Shown: positions 35,435 to 49,324 of the stretch, in pieces
Numbering within the stretch: the first letter of the stretch is position 1
Layout: every line of letters starts with the position of its first letter
Assembly (NCBI RefSeq): GCF_902506435.1
Contig: NZ_LR733215.1
Coordinates: 2,278,663-2,330,532 of the forward strand
From: Nocardioides sp. AX2bis
Lineage (GTDB): Bacteria > Actinomycetota > Actinomycetes > Propionibacteriales > Nocardioidaceae
DNA: 51,870 nt
Direction: 5' to 3'
Notes under the pieces: generated by a model
What the model was told of the DNA's origin: nothing
Seen by the model: only the letters and a program-made list of their open reading frames with translations
Databases searched by the model: none
Made by a program: the position numbers and the translations under genes

Positions 35435-35839
35435 AAAGCCAAACCCGACAAAAAACAAACCCTGACCAAATTGCTTTGACCAGAATCATTGCCGAAAAAA
35501 CAAACCCAAACACGAATGTGAGGGCATACAAACTAATTCTCATCGACTAAACAAGACACACTGTTGAGTTCTCAAACATCACGCGCACACAGGCTCCACC
35601 ATCTCTGGTTCGGTCCTTTGACCGTTGCCTCCGCGGCTCGCTCCGGTGACCTGGACTGACGTCCTGGTCGCATCCGGTGCTGCTGGTGCGAAGATGTCTA
35701 CCTCAGGGCCGGAAACCCGATCCGGACTGGATCTTGTTTCCCGCCGCTCCCTGGCGACAGGTGAAACATTAGATGACGTCTGGCCGTCATGCCAACTCGG
35801 GGTCTGGTGACCCGGACCACATCGGGCACCTGAGCTGTA
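35435..35839 (-). promoter_or_regulatory. rRNA operon leader and promoter region
   Basis: About 405 bp upstream of 16S with no gene. At 35561-35580 the minus strand reads GATGTTTGAGAACTCAACAG, the conserved actinobacterial rrn leader element linked to antitermination and processing. The stretch next to 16S is A/T-rich. TAGACA at 35695-35700 resembles a -10 box but no good -35 lies 16-18 bp upstream, so the promoter itself is not located with confidence. Confidence 0.7.
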
Positions 35840-36904
35840 TCACTGCAGGTCAGCGGCCTGATCGAGACTTCGCAACCCCGCCGGCGAGGCGATCCCCCGT
35901 GCGTCGGACACCGACGAGCAGCCTGCGAGGCGCAGGGTCTCGGTCGTCTGGACACGCAGCTCCCGGTGCATCCGGGCCACTCCTGGCTCCCCGTCGACCA
36001 GCGCCCACATCACCGGACGTCCCAGGAAGACCGTGTCGGCACCGAGTGCCAGGGCGGTGACCACGTCGATCCCGCTGCGCACTCCCCCGTCGACGTAGAC
36101 CTGTGCCCGGCCGCCCACGGCCGCCACCACGTCGGGCAGGGCGGCCGCCGTCGCCACGGCGCGGTCGAGCTGGCGTCCCCCGTGGTTGCTGACCCACACC
36201 GCGGCAGCCCCGGCCTGGACGCACCGCTGCGCGTCGTCGGCCCGCAGGACCCCCTTCACCACCACCGGCAGCCCGGTCAGCTCCCGGAGCCAGTCGAGGT
36301 CGTGCGGACCGAGGTCGAGCGCCTTCTCGGCGTTCGGCGCGGCGAGGTCGAGGTTCGCGCCGACGAGGTCCGGGTGCCGGCGCTCGACGGCGGCGCGCTC
36401 CGCGGCGTACTTGGTGGCGACCACGGGTGTGTCCACCGTCAGCACCACCGCACCCGCGCCGGCGGCGACCGCTCGTCGCAGCAGCGGCACCGCGAGCGTG
36501 CGGTCCGAGGGCAGGTAGCCCTGCAGCCACCACCGGACCCCGGTCGCCGCCACCTCCTCCACCGTCACCCCGGCGTTGCTGGAGACCACCATCAGGCCGT
36601 CGACCGCAGCCGTCGCCCGGGCGACGGCCAGCTCGCCGTCGGGGTGCACCGCACCCTGCAGCGTCGTCGGCGCGACACCCCACGGCACGCTCGCCCCGCC
36701 CTCGAGGAGCGGGACCGACAGGTCGATGTCGGTCACGTCGCGGAGCACGTGCGGGTGCAGCCGGTGCCCGTGCCAGGCCCAGGCGGCCTCTCCTGCGGTG
36801 ACGCCCTCCCGCGACCCCTGTGCCACGTAGTCGTAGACCTCGCGGGGCAGACGGGCCCGGGCGTGCTCCCCCAGCGCCGCCAGCCAGCGCGCGTCCTCAC
36901 TCAT
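35840..36904 (-). CDS. FMN-dependent alpha-hydroxy-acid oxidase
   Basis: A 354-residue FMN beta/alpha barrel of the lactate/glycolate oxidase family. The catalytic histidine His241 and substrate-binding Arg244 lie in VSNHGGRQLD; Lys217 (VVVKGVL) contacts FMN, and YVDGGVRSGIDVVTALALGA is the phosphate-binding region. It oxidises a 2-hydroxy acid to a 2-keto acid; whether it passes electrons to oxygen or a quinone is not clear. The YDYVAQGS start is typical. Its ATG overlaps the tyrS stop by 4 bp. The stop is about 400 bp before the 16S gene. Confidence 0.92.
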   Translation of the reverse strand: MSEDARWLAALGEHARARLPREVYDYVAQGSREGVTAGEAAWAWHGHRLHPHVLRDVTDIDLSVPLLEGGASVPWGVAPTTLQGAVHPDGELAVARATAAVDGLMVVSSNAGVTVEEVAATGVRWWLQGYLPSDRTLAVPLLRRAVAAGAGAVVLTVDTPVVATKYAAERAAVERRHPDLVGANLDLAAPNAEKALDLGPHDLDWLRELTGLPVVVKGVLRADDAQRCVQAGAAAVWVSNHGGRQLDRAVATAAALPDVVAAVGGRAQVYVDGGVRSGIDVVTALALGADTVFLGRPVMWALVDGEPGVARMHRELRVQTTETLRLAGCSSVSDARGIASPAGLRSLDQAADLQ

Positions 36905-38178
36905 GCGCCGACCCCGACCTCCACGCCGGCGAACCGCTTCTTGCCACGCCGCAGCACCATCCAGCGCCCGGCCAGCAGGTCGGCGGCACCCGGTACGGCG
37001 TCGGCGTCGTCCACCCGCACGTTGTTCAGGTAGGCGCCTCCCTCACCGACGGTGCGCCTCGCCTCGCCCTTGCTCTTGGCCAGACCGGACTGCACGAGCA
37101 GGTCGGCCACGGTGGGCACCTCCCCCTCGACGGTCACCACGCCCGTTCCCCGCAGCGCCGCCGCCAGGGTCGCCTCGTCGAGGTCGGCGAGGTCACCGGA
37201 CCCGAACAGCGCCGCCGCGGCCGCCGTCGCCTGCTCCACCGCGCGGGAACCGTGCACGGTCGCGGTGACCTCGTCGGCCAGCGTCCGCTGCCCCTCCCGG
37301 CGGTACGGCGCCTCGGCATGACGCGCCTCAAGCGCCTCGATCTCGTCGCGGGGCAGGAAGGTGAAGATCCGCAGCAGCTCGCCGACCTTCTCGTCCTCGA
37401 CGTTCAGCCAGAACTGGTGGAAGGCGTAGGGCGACATCATCTCCGCGTCCAGCCACAGCGCCCCGCCCTCGGTCTTGCCGTACTTGGTCCCGTCGGGCCG
37501 GGTGATCAGCGGTGTGGCGAACGCGTGCACCGTGGCGCCGTCCGAGCGGCGGACGAGCTCGGCGCCGCTGGTGATGTTCCCCCACTGGTCCGACCCGCCG
37601 AACTGGAGCCGTACGTCGTGACGGCGGAACAGCTCGCGGTAGTCCATCGACTGCAGCAGCACGTAGCTGAACTCGGTGAAGGAGATCCCGCCCTCCTCCA
37701 GGCGGCGCTTCACCGTCTCGCGCGCCAGCATCCGGTTCACCGGGAAGTGCTTCCCCACGTCGCGCAGGAACTCGATGGTGGACACCTCGCGCGTCCAGTC
37801 CAGGTTGTCGACCATCGTGGCGGCGTTGTCGCCGTCGAAGGAGACGAACCGCTCGACCTGGCGTCGTACGCGCCCGACCCACTCACGCACGGTCTCCTCC
37901 GGGTTCAGGGTCCGCTCACCGCTGTCCCGGGGGTCCCCGATCATCCCGGTCGCCCCGCCCACGAGCAGGTACGGCACGTGGCCGGCCTCCTGGAGCCGCC
38001 GCGCGGTCAGCACCTGCACCAGGTTGCCCAGGTGCAGGCTCGGCGCGGTCGGGTCGAAGCCCACGTAGAACCGGACGCTGCCCCCTGCCAGGGCGGCGCC
38101 GAGCGCCTCGCGATCCGTGGAGTGGGCGATCAGGCCGCGCCACTCGAGGTCCTCGAGCAGGGTGGGGTCGACGGGCAA
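36901..38178 (-). CDS. tyrS: tyrosyl-tRNA synthetase
   Basis: A 425-residue class I synthetase. FDPTAPSLHLGN carries the HIGH-type motif, FGGSDQWGNITSG binds tyrosine, and TKYGKTEGG is the KMSKS-type loop. A C-terminal S4 domain (VADLLVQSGLAKSKGEARRTV) binds tRNA-Tyr. The start is a TTG at 38178, preceded by GAAAGG; no ATG or GTG is available in frame close by. No T-box leader is apparent in the 180-bp upstream gap. Followed by the overlapping alpha-hydroxyacid oxidase gene. Confidence 0.96.
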   Translation of the reverse strand: MPVDPTLLEDLEWRGLIAHSTDREALGAALAGGSVRFYVGFDPTAPSLHLGNLVQVLTARRLQEAGHVPYLLVGGATGMIGDPRDSGERTLNPEETVREWVGRVRRQVERFVSFDGDNAATMVDNLDWTREVSTIEFLRDVGKHFPVNRMLARETVKRRLEEGGISFTEFSYVLLQSMDYRELFRRHDVRLQFGGSDQWGNITSGAELVRRSDGATVHAFATPLITRPDGTKYGKTEGGALWLDAEMMSPYAFHQFWLNVEDEKVGELLRIFTFLPRDEIEALEARHAEAPYRREGQRTLADEVTATVHGSRAVEQATAAAAALFGSGDLADLDEATLAAALRGTGVVTVEGEVPTVADLLVQSGLAKSKGEARRTVGEGGAYLNNVRVDDADAVPGAADLLAGRWMVLRRGKKRFAGVEVGVGA

Positions 38179-38362
38179 GGCACTACCTTTCGTCTTCTCT
38201 CCCGGTCCACGGGGCCGCAGTCCGGGCGTCCAGTGTCGCGCACCGCGCGGCCGCCACCCGCAGGCGTGGCCCCCGGCAGCCGTCGGGCCCCTAGGGTGGC
38301 CGGTGGCCACGGAGGTCGGCGGACACTCGGTCCGTCCGGGTCCTGACCGGGACGGACGAGGT

Positions 38363-39850
<1,488 letters not shown>

Positions 39851-39881
39851 CCCCCCACGGGCCGGAGAGGCGACACCCGCC

Positions 39882-40289
39882 ATGCAGCTCCCTCCGACCC
39901 CTGCCATCGCCGGGCTCGACGTCGAACGCCTCGACGAGCTCCGGGACCTCGACCCCGGGAACACGACCTACCTCGACCGGGCCCTGGCGAACTTCGTCCG
40001 CAACTCCCTCGAGGCGCCGGCGAAGTTCCGCGAGATCATCGCGGACGGGGACGCGGCGCAGCTGCGAGCCAGTGCCCACCGGCTGCTGGGCAGCGCCCTC
40101 AACCTCGGCACGGTGGTGGCCGTCGAGCCGCTGCGGGCTCTCGAGGCCCACGCCGACAGCGGCACCACCGCCGGCGCCGAGCTGCTCGTCCCGGCCGCCG
40201 ACGGCGCCCTGCGGCGTGGCCGCGCCCAGCTCGCGCTCTACCAGGCCACCTACCAGGCCATGGGCGTGGACCCGGCGCACAGCGCTTGA
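39882..40289 (+). CDS. stand-alone Hpt (histidine phosphotransfer) domain protein
   Basis: A 135-residue helical protein. The Hpt signature AHRLLGSALNLG at residues 65-76 gives His66 as the phospho-accepting residue. The usual lysine of AHxLKGS is replaced by Leu69. Such proteins relay phosphate between response regulators or hybrid kinases. No histidine kinase or response regulator is adjacent; the nearest partner is the Ser/Thr kinase 31 bp upstream, probably cotranscribed. ATG start. Confidence 0.85.
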   Translation: MQLPPTPAIAGLDVERLDELRDLDPGNTTYLDRALANFVRNSLEAPAKFREIIADGDAAQLRASAHRLLGSALNLGTVVAVEPLRALEAHADSGTTAGAELLVPAADGALRRGRAQLALYQATYQAMGVDPAHSA

Positions 40290-40329
40290 GGCCCGCCAGG
40301 GCGACCCCGAGGGGTGAGCGACCCCGTCG

Positions 40330-40335
40330 TACGGT
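40330..40335 (+). promoter_or_regulatory. candidate -10 box for DUF3072 gene
   Basis: TACGGT matches TANNNT and ends 6 nt before the ATG at 40342, again the spacing of a leaderless transcript. No Shine-Dalgarno sequence is seen between them. Confidence 0.5.
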
Positions 40336-40341
40336 GTCCTC

Positions 40342-40602
40342 ATGAGCGATTCGAACACAGGAGCGAACCCGACCGACTCGTCCACGGACGAGGTGCTCGG
40401 CGCCGAGAACCCCAGCCCCTCCAACGCCGAGAAGGACACCGACGACTGGGTCACCGGTGACGAGCCGATGACGGGTGCGCAGAAGTCGTACCTCGACACC
40501 CTGGCCCGCGAGGCCGGCGAGACGCTGCCCGCCGACCTCACCAAGGCCGCCGCCTCTGACCACATCGAGCGGCTCCAGTCCTCCACCGGCCGCGGCGCCT
40601 GA
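40342..40602 (+). CDS. DUF3072 domain-containing protein
   Basis: An 86-residue acidic protein. The first 35 residues are Asn/Ser/Asp-rich and look disordered; DWVTGDEPMTGAQKSYLDTL and DLTKAAASDHIERLQ form the DUF3072 domain, two helices found in small actinobacterial proteins. The function is unknown. Converges on the unknown gene at 40635 with 32 bp between the stops. Confidence 0.88.
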   Translation: MSDSNTGANPTDSSTDEVLGAENPSPSNAEKDTDDWVTGDEPMTGAQKSYLDTLAREAGETLPADLTKAAASDHIERLQSSTGRGA

Positions 40603-40634
40603 CGGAGGTCCCGCCGGGCCCACCGGGCCCGACG

Positions 40635-40955
40635 TCAGGTGAACGGATCGGGTGGCATCTCGACGGCTCGCGCCGTGAGCTGCCACCCGCCGTCACCCCG
40701 GTCCAACCAGCCGTCACCCTCGAAGCTCCCGCTGACCGCGACGACGTAGAAGCGTTCGCGCGCCCACTGCTCGAAGGTCTCGCGCTCCGTCGACGACACG
40801 TCCGAACGCACGACGCCCATCAGCTGCCACCCCTCGTCGCGCGGCAGCGCCAGCACCTGCCCGACGTGGTCGGGCGCGAACCGGTTCAGCGCGTCGGGGC
40901 TCGTCTCGAGGATCGGGGCCCCGGAGGCCACCTGGCGGGCCGTCTGCTCGTCCAT
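40635..40955 (-). CDS. hypothetical protein
   Basis: A 106-residue soluble protein from ATG 40955. It has the segments ALNRFAPDHVGQVLALPRDE, GWQLMGVVRSDVSS and FEQWARERFYVVAVSGSFEG. No family is recognised. CACGGT 7 nt before the ATG could be a -10 box of a leaderless mRNA. It follows ychJ on the same strand with a 35-bp gap. Confidence 0.65.
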   Translation of the reverse strand: MDEQTARQVASGAPILETSPDALNRFAPDHVGQVLALPRDEGWQLMGVVRSDVSSTERETFEQWARERFYVVAVSGSFEGDGWLDRGDGGWQLTARAVEMPPDPFT

Positions 40956-40990
40956 GCCGCCCACCGTGCCAGACCGCCCCAGGGCCGTTC

Positions 40991-41383
40991 TCAGCCCTCC
41001 GGGTCCGGCTCGACGTAGACCCAGCGGCCGCGGCGTCGCTCGAAGCGGCTGAGCTCGCGCAGCACGCCCCGCTCCCCCGTCGTGGTCGAGCGCCACCGCG
41101 CCTCGAAGGCGACCAGCCCCGCGTCGTCCTCCGGCCCACCGTCCACCGCCTGCGTTACGGTGAGGCCCTCCCACGCCAGGTCCGGCACGCCGCGCACCTC
41201 GGGCGGGCGGGTCCGGGGGTGCCAGGTGCGGAACAGGTGGCCCGCCTGACCGAGGGCGTAGGCGCTGTAGCGCGAGCGCATCAGCGCCTCCGCGGTCGGC
41301 GACGCCTCGCCGAGGTGCGCCCGCCGGCAGCAGGAGGCGTACGGGGACCCGCTCCCGCACGGACAGGGTTGCAGCACGTCCAT
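40991..41383 (-). CDS. ychJ: YchJ family protein (SEC-C metal-binding motif)
   Basis: A 130-residue YchJ/UPF0225 protein. It begins [19 protein letters not shown], the SEC-C type zinc-binding motif (CxCG...CC), and continues with [15 protein letters not shown] and [13 protein letters not shown], both diagnostic, then a cystatin/NTF2-like fold. Molecular role unknown. It reads in frame with the upstream truncated mpg, but the ATG at 41383 begins exactly at the family start and CACAGT lies 6 nt upstream, so I treat it as its own gene. Confidence 0.88.
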   Translation of the reverse strand: MDVLQPCPCGSGSPYASCCRRAHLGEASPTAEALMRSRYSAYALGQAGHLFRTWHPRTRPPEVRGVPDLAWEGLTVTQAVDGGPEDDAGLVAFEARWRSTTTGERGVLRELSRFERRRGRWVYVEPDPEG

Positions 41384-41932
41384 GCCCGCACTGTGCCAGC
41401 AGCGCCGCCGCGCGCGCTCGGGGCGTGGCCCTGCGTGAGCGGCGTCATGCTGCCCGCGGTTCGGTCGCGGGGCGCCGCCCGCCGTACCCTGCTCCCAGGC
41501 CGGTGAGGACCCCATGCCCCCGTGGTGCAGCCCCACCCCCAACGCGCGGCACAGGTTCGCCGGGCCGCGGGCCAGCTCGTGGTCGGGGCGGTCGCCCCGG
41601 CGTACCCGGGCGTCGTCGACCCCCGCGACCACGACTCCCCCACGGAGCAGCACCGCCGAGGCGCGCCCCTCGCTCCCCGTCACCACGTTGGCGCAGACGT
41701 GCATCCCGTAGGAGAGGTAGCAGTAGAGCCGGCCGGCGGGACCAAACATCACCGCCGTGCGAGGGGTCCGACCCCGGTGGGCGTGGGAGCCGGCGTCGTC
41801 CGCGCCGCCGTAGGCCTCCACCTCGGTCAGCCTCACCACGACGTGGCCCACGGTGACCGTGGCACCGAGCAGACGCGGGGCGACCTCCTCGACCGGGCCG
41901 CCCAAAAGGACAGCGGCCTCCCCCGGTGTCAC
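41384..41932 (-). pseudogene. mpg: 3-methyladenine DNA glycosylase (MPG/AAG), C-terminus lost
   Basis: From GTG 41932 the first 138 residues are a clear MPG glycosylase: LGATVTVG, catalytic Glu in [10 protein letters not shown] (about 36-43), [22 protein letters not shown] and [18 protein letters not shown] proteins run about 200 residues; the last 60 or so, with the PRVG...WRF segment of the family, are missing in every frame. Codons after about 41513 read as Pro/Arg/Gly-rich filler that runs without a stop into ychJ. The enzyme excises alkylated bases; this copy is probably inactive. Follows argH by 9 bp. Confidence 0.75.
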
Positions 41933-41941
41933 GCGCCGGGG

Positions 41942-45110
<3,169 letters not shown>

Positions 45111-45198
45111 GGGGACGTCCTTCTCTCCGTACGAGTGGTGCCGGACTTTCCAGGGTAAGCGCGTGGCGAGCCTGGCGCTCCCCCGCCAGGGTGTCTAG

Positions 45199-45214
45199 CG
45201 TGACCCCGGTCACG
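45199..45214. promoter_or_regulatory. CRP-like operator between glpD and glpFK
   Basis: CGTGACCCCGGTCACG fits the mycobacterial CRP consensus CGTGA-N6-TCACG exactly and extends to 8-bp perfect arms (45198-45215). A TAGCGT -10-like box (45196-45201) overlaps it on the glpF side. On the glpD side, TACCCT at 45157-45152 as a -10 would put the site centre at about -61.5. Confidence 0.65.
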
Positions 45215-45276
45215 CCACGTCGACACCGTCGACGACGTCCCGGGCGCCGGCGGCACCACCAACGAGAGGGTCAGTC

Positions 45277-46002
45277 TTGTTCACCGACATCTTCATCCCA
45301 GAACTCCTGGGCACCGCCACGCTGCTGCTGCTCGGCTGCGGCGTCGTCGCCAACGCCGTGCTCCCGAAGACCAACGGCAACGCCGGTGGCTTCTTGATGA
45401 TCAACTTCGGGTGGGGGCTGGCGGTCTTCGCCGGCGTCTTCGTCGCGGTGAAGTCGGGCGCCCACCTCAACCCCGCCGTCACCATCGGCCTGGTGACCGC
45501 CGGTGACTCGGGCCTGTCCTTCGCCGACGTGCTGACCTACTTCGCCGCCCAGCTGCTCGGCGCCTTCATCGGTGCCGTGCTCTGCTGGGTGGCCTACAAG
45601 AAGCACTTCGACGAGGCCGACGCCCTGCCCGCGGACAAGCTCGGCGTCTTCAGCACCGCACCCGGGATCAACGCCCCCGTCTGGAACGTCGCCACCGAGG
45701 TCATCGGCACCTTCGTGCTGGTGTTCGTCATCGTGGCCTTCGGTGCGACCCCCTCGGGCCTCGGCCCGCTGGCCGTGGCGCTGCTCGTCGTCGGCATCGG
45801 CGCCAGCCTCGGTGGCCCCACCGGCTACGCCATCAACCCCGCCCGTGACCTCGGCCCCCGCATCGCCCACGCCCTGCTGCCGATCTCGGGCAAGGGCGCC
45901 AGCGGCTGGGGCTACGCCTGGGTGCCGATCGTCGGCCCCCTCGTCGGCGGCGCGCTCGGCGGCTACGTCGGCCAGCTGATGGACTACGCCTCCATGGTCT
46001 GA
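45277..46002 (+). CDS. glpF: glycerol uptake facilitator (aquaglyceroporin)
   Basis: A 241-residue MIP channel with six hydrophobic segments. The two pore motifs are NPA at residues 65-67 ([11 protein letters not shown]) and 187-189 ([13 protein letters not shown]); the Asp after NPAR is the mark of glycerol-conducting members. It lets glycerol cross the membrane passively. TTG start at 45277, preceded by GAGAGGG. glpK follows by 52 bp, so uptake and phosphorylation are cotranscribed. Confidence 0.96.
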   Translation: MFTDIFIPELLGTATLLLLGCGVVANAVLPKTNGNAGGFLMINFGWGLAVFAGVFVAVKSGAHLNPAVTIGLVTAGDSGLSFADVLTYFAAQLLGAFIGAVLCWVAYKKHFDEADALPADKLGVFSTAPGINAPVWNVATEVIGTFVLVFVIVAFGATPSGLGPLAVALLVVGIGASLGGPTGYAINPARDLGPRIAHALLPISGKGASGWGYAWVPIVGPLVGGALGGYVGQLMDYASMV

Positions 46003-46054
46003 GGCCGGCACCACCACCCGTACCCCACCGCACGCACACACCGGAGGCACCCGC

Positions 46055-47575
<1,521 letters not shown>

Positions 47576-47610
47576 GCCCGGGGGGACTCCCCCGCCACCT
47601 CACGCAGGAC

Positions 47611-47651
47611 AGCAGCGGATCACTGCCATCAGGTGGCAGTGATCCGCTGCT
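47611..47651. terminator. bidirectional terminator after glpK
   Basis: An 18-bp perfect stem, AGCAGCGGATCACTGCCA with its complement at 47634-47651, encloses a 5-base loop TCAGG. It lies 36 bp past the glpK stop, and the stop codon of the convergent membrane-protein gene (47629) falls inside the loop. Confidence 0.88.
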
Positions 47652-48111
47652 GTGTTGACCGCCGCACGGGTCCGGGTGCGTCCCGGAGGACACGTCGTAC
47701 GGCGGAGCGGCACAGCAGCAGGACGACCACGAGCCCGGTCACCGAGAAGAACCCTCCGAGGCTGACCGCGTCACCGAAGAGCAGGTCGACCGCCTCGAGC
47801 ACCACGACCTTGCTGCCGACGGCCAGCAGCCACAGGGACAGCGCGGCGGCGAGCCTGCCCCGGGGAGTCTCGCTCGACCTCATCAGGGTGCGTACTCGTC
47901 GCTTGACGAGGACGACCACCTCGAGGACGACCTTGAGCAGGAGCGCGGTCAGCAGCGACAGGGTGAACCCTTCACTGATCACCGACGGGACGTGCTCCAC
48001 TGCCAGGTTGAGCACCACGACGTAGACGAACAGGTCGACGACGTCGACCGCCCCCACCGGGGCGCGGTCCACGAGGCCCCGCCGCCCCTGGTCGCCGTCC
48101 CCTGTCCTCAT
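47629..48111 (-). CDS. hypothetical integral membrane protein
   Basis: A 160-residue protein with four likely transmembrane segments: about 22-42, 49-70, 88-110 and 118-136. An Arg/Lys-rich loop (KRRVRTLMRSSETPRGR) lies between the second and third. The start overlaps the HdeD-like stop by 4 bp, so it is the second gene of that operon. I do not recognise the family. Its coding sequence ends within the terminator hairpin shared with glpK. Confidence 0.75.
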   Translation of the reverse strand: MRTGDGDQGRRGLVDRAPVGAVDVVDLFVYVVVLNLAVEHVPSVISEGFTLSLLTALLLKVVLEVVVLVKRRVRTLMRSSETPRGRLAAALSLWLLAVGSKVVVLEAVDLLFGDAVSLGGFFSVTGLVVVLLLCRSAVRRVLRDAPGPVRRSTQQRITAT

Positions 48112-48677
48112 CGCAGGGCGGTGTCACCGACACTGCTGCTCGACGGCACGCTCCGTTGGCGGCGCACGAGGAGCGCGAGGCCGACGTGGGCGACGCCCCA
48201 CAGCGCCGTCGAGAGGCCGAACCAGAACGCCAGGGCGATCGCACTGCGTCCCGGGTTCGTGACCAGCAGCACGCCCACCAGCACCGAGAGGACGCCACTG
48301 AGGACCAGCAGCCCGCGCGAGGTGTCCCCCGCGGCGCCGAGGGCGCCGGCCAGCTCGACACCGCCGCGGACCAGCAGCCACAGCCCGACGGCCCAGGTGG
48401 CGGCGACCGCCGTCATCGCGGGCGTCACGATCGCGAGGAAGGCCGCCACGAGGCCGAGCACGCCGAGCAGACCGAGCCACATCCGGCCGGTCGCGTCCGA
48501 GCGCAGCGTCTGGCTGAGTGATCCCAGCGAGTCCACCAGCACCCAGAAGCCCCAGAGCATCACGAACGCCAGCGCCGAGGTGATCGGCCACACCATCACC
48601 ACCACGCCGAAGACGACGCCCAGCGCGCCACGCGCCAGCAGGCCAGAGGGGCTCAGGGTGTACCAGTCCTTCGACAT
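48108..48677 (-). CDS. HdeD/DUF308 family membrane protein
   Basis: A 189-residue protein with about six short hydrophobic segments arranged as repeated helical pairs, beginning LLARGALGVVFGVVVMVWPI and later GLLVLSGVLSVLVGVLLVTNPG. The GxxxxxxGxxxLxxP spacing is typical of the HdeD/DUF308 family, linked to acid or general stress in E. coli. GGAGAC lies just before the ATG at 48677. First gene of a two-gene operon. Confidence 0.85.
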   Translation of the reverse strand: MSKDWYTLSPSGLLARGALGVVFGVVVMVWPITSALAFVMLWGFWVLVDSLGSLSQTLRSDATGRMWLGLLGVLGLVAAFLAIVTPAMTAVAATWAVGLWLLVRGGVELAGALGAAGDTSRGLLVLSGVLSVLVGVLLVTNPGRSAIALAFWFGLSTALWGVAHVGLALLVRRQRSVPSSSSVGDTALR

Positions 48678-48714
48678 CTCGTCTCCTCGCCGTGACCGAG
48701 ACCGTGGGCGGCGT

Positions 48715-48732
48715 GGTCCACCGCCGTGGACC
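48715..48732. promoter_or_regulatory. inverted repeat upstream of the HdeD-like gene
   Basis: GGTCCAC-N4-GTGGACC lies 38-55 bp before the ATG of the HdeD-like gene, in the 250-bp divergent region shared with the small membrane protein at 48928. The same arms occur before ald with a 6-base spacer. Could be an operator or a leader hairpin. The rest of the region shows no clear element. Confidence 0.35.
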
Positions 48733-48927
48733 GACGTTAGGACCGGCACCTCCGGCACCGACAGAGCACAACGTCGCACTCGGGGGCCGCGGACGTCTCT
48801 GCCGGGACAGGTCCCGGGTCCCCGCGGCCGAGGACCGGTGGCCCCACCGGCGCGGGGCGCGGTTGCCGGAGAGTCGGTGGGCCGGGAGCACCCGGGCACC
48901 ACCACCACTCACAGGATCGACACCGCC

Positions 48928-49062
48928 ATGGACAGCTTCTGGGACTTCTTCTGGCTCCTGCTCTCGGCGTTCTTCTTCCTCGCCTACCTCGTGGTCCTCG
49001 TCCAGGTCCTCGGGGACCTCCTGCGCGACCGTGGGTTGTCGGGGTGGTGGAAGGCGGTCTGA
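48928..49062 (+). CDS. PLDc_N-like small membrane protein, N-terminal piece of a split PLDc_N/SHOCT gene
   Basis: A 44-residue piece, MDSFWDFFWLLLSAFFFLAY followed by LVVLVQVLGDLLRDRGLSGWWKAV, with one hydrophobic helix. In related actinobacterial proteins of about 125 residues, SGWWKAxW continues directly into a second helix and a SHOCT domain. Here the codon after KAV is TGA (49060-49062) and the next gene continues in the same frame. So this is likely the front part of an interrupted gene, not a complete protein. Confidence 0.7.
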   Translation: MDSFWDFFWLLLSAFFFLAYLVVLVQVLGDLLRDRGLSGWWKAV

Positions 49063-49296
49063 GTGGTGTTCCTGATCGTCGTCCCTGCCCTCACGGCGCT
49101 GGTCTACCTCGTCGTGCGGGGTCGTGGGATGGCCGAGCGCGGGGACGAGAACGCGGCCCGGGCCCGGCGGGACCACCAGGGGCTGTCGTCGGAGCGGACC
49201 CCGGTCGACCAGATCGCCACGGCCAGGACGCTGCTGGACAGCGGCGCGATCGACGAGGCGGAGTACCGCACGCTCAAGGAACGGGCCCTGCGCTGA
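49063..49296 (+). CDS. SHOCT domain protein, C-terminal piece of the split gene
   Basis: A 77-residue product if it starts at the GTG directly after the TGA: a hydrophobic helix VFLIVVPALTALVYLVVRGR, a basic linker MAERGDENAARARRDHQG, and the C-terminal SHOCT motif ATARTLLDSGAIDEAEYRTL. SHOCT is a short domain found at the ends of many small bacterial proteins. It is in the same frame as the upstream piece with no gap. It could be made by reinitiation, by TGA read-through, or not at all. Confidence 0.75.
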   Translation: MVFLIVVPALTALVYLVVRGRGMAERGDENAARARRDHQGLSSERTPVDQIATARTLLDSGAIDEAEYRTLKERALR

Positions 49297-49324
49297 GGGG
49301 GTGCACCCGGTCGTGCCGCTGCCG

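Noticed and set aside
35695..35723. TAGACA as the -10 box of the rRNA promoter
   Set aside because: No TTGACA-like -35 sits 16-18 bp upstream, so I did not list it as a separate promoter.
35764..35775. A parS-like half-site (TGTTTCAC on the minus strand) upstream of 16S
   Set aside because: Only one half of the TGTTTCACGTGAAACA palindrome matches; the other half is unrelated.
38179..38362. A T-box leader for tyrS
   Set aside because: The 180-bp gap lacks the T-box core sequence and a terminator/antiterminator pair.
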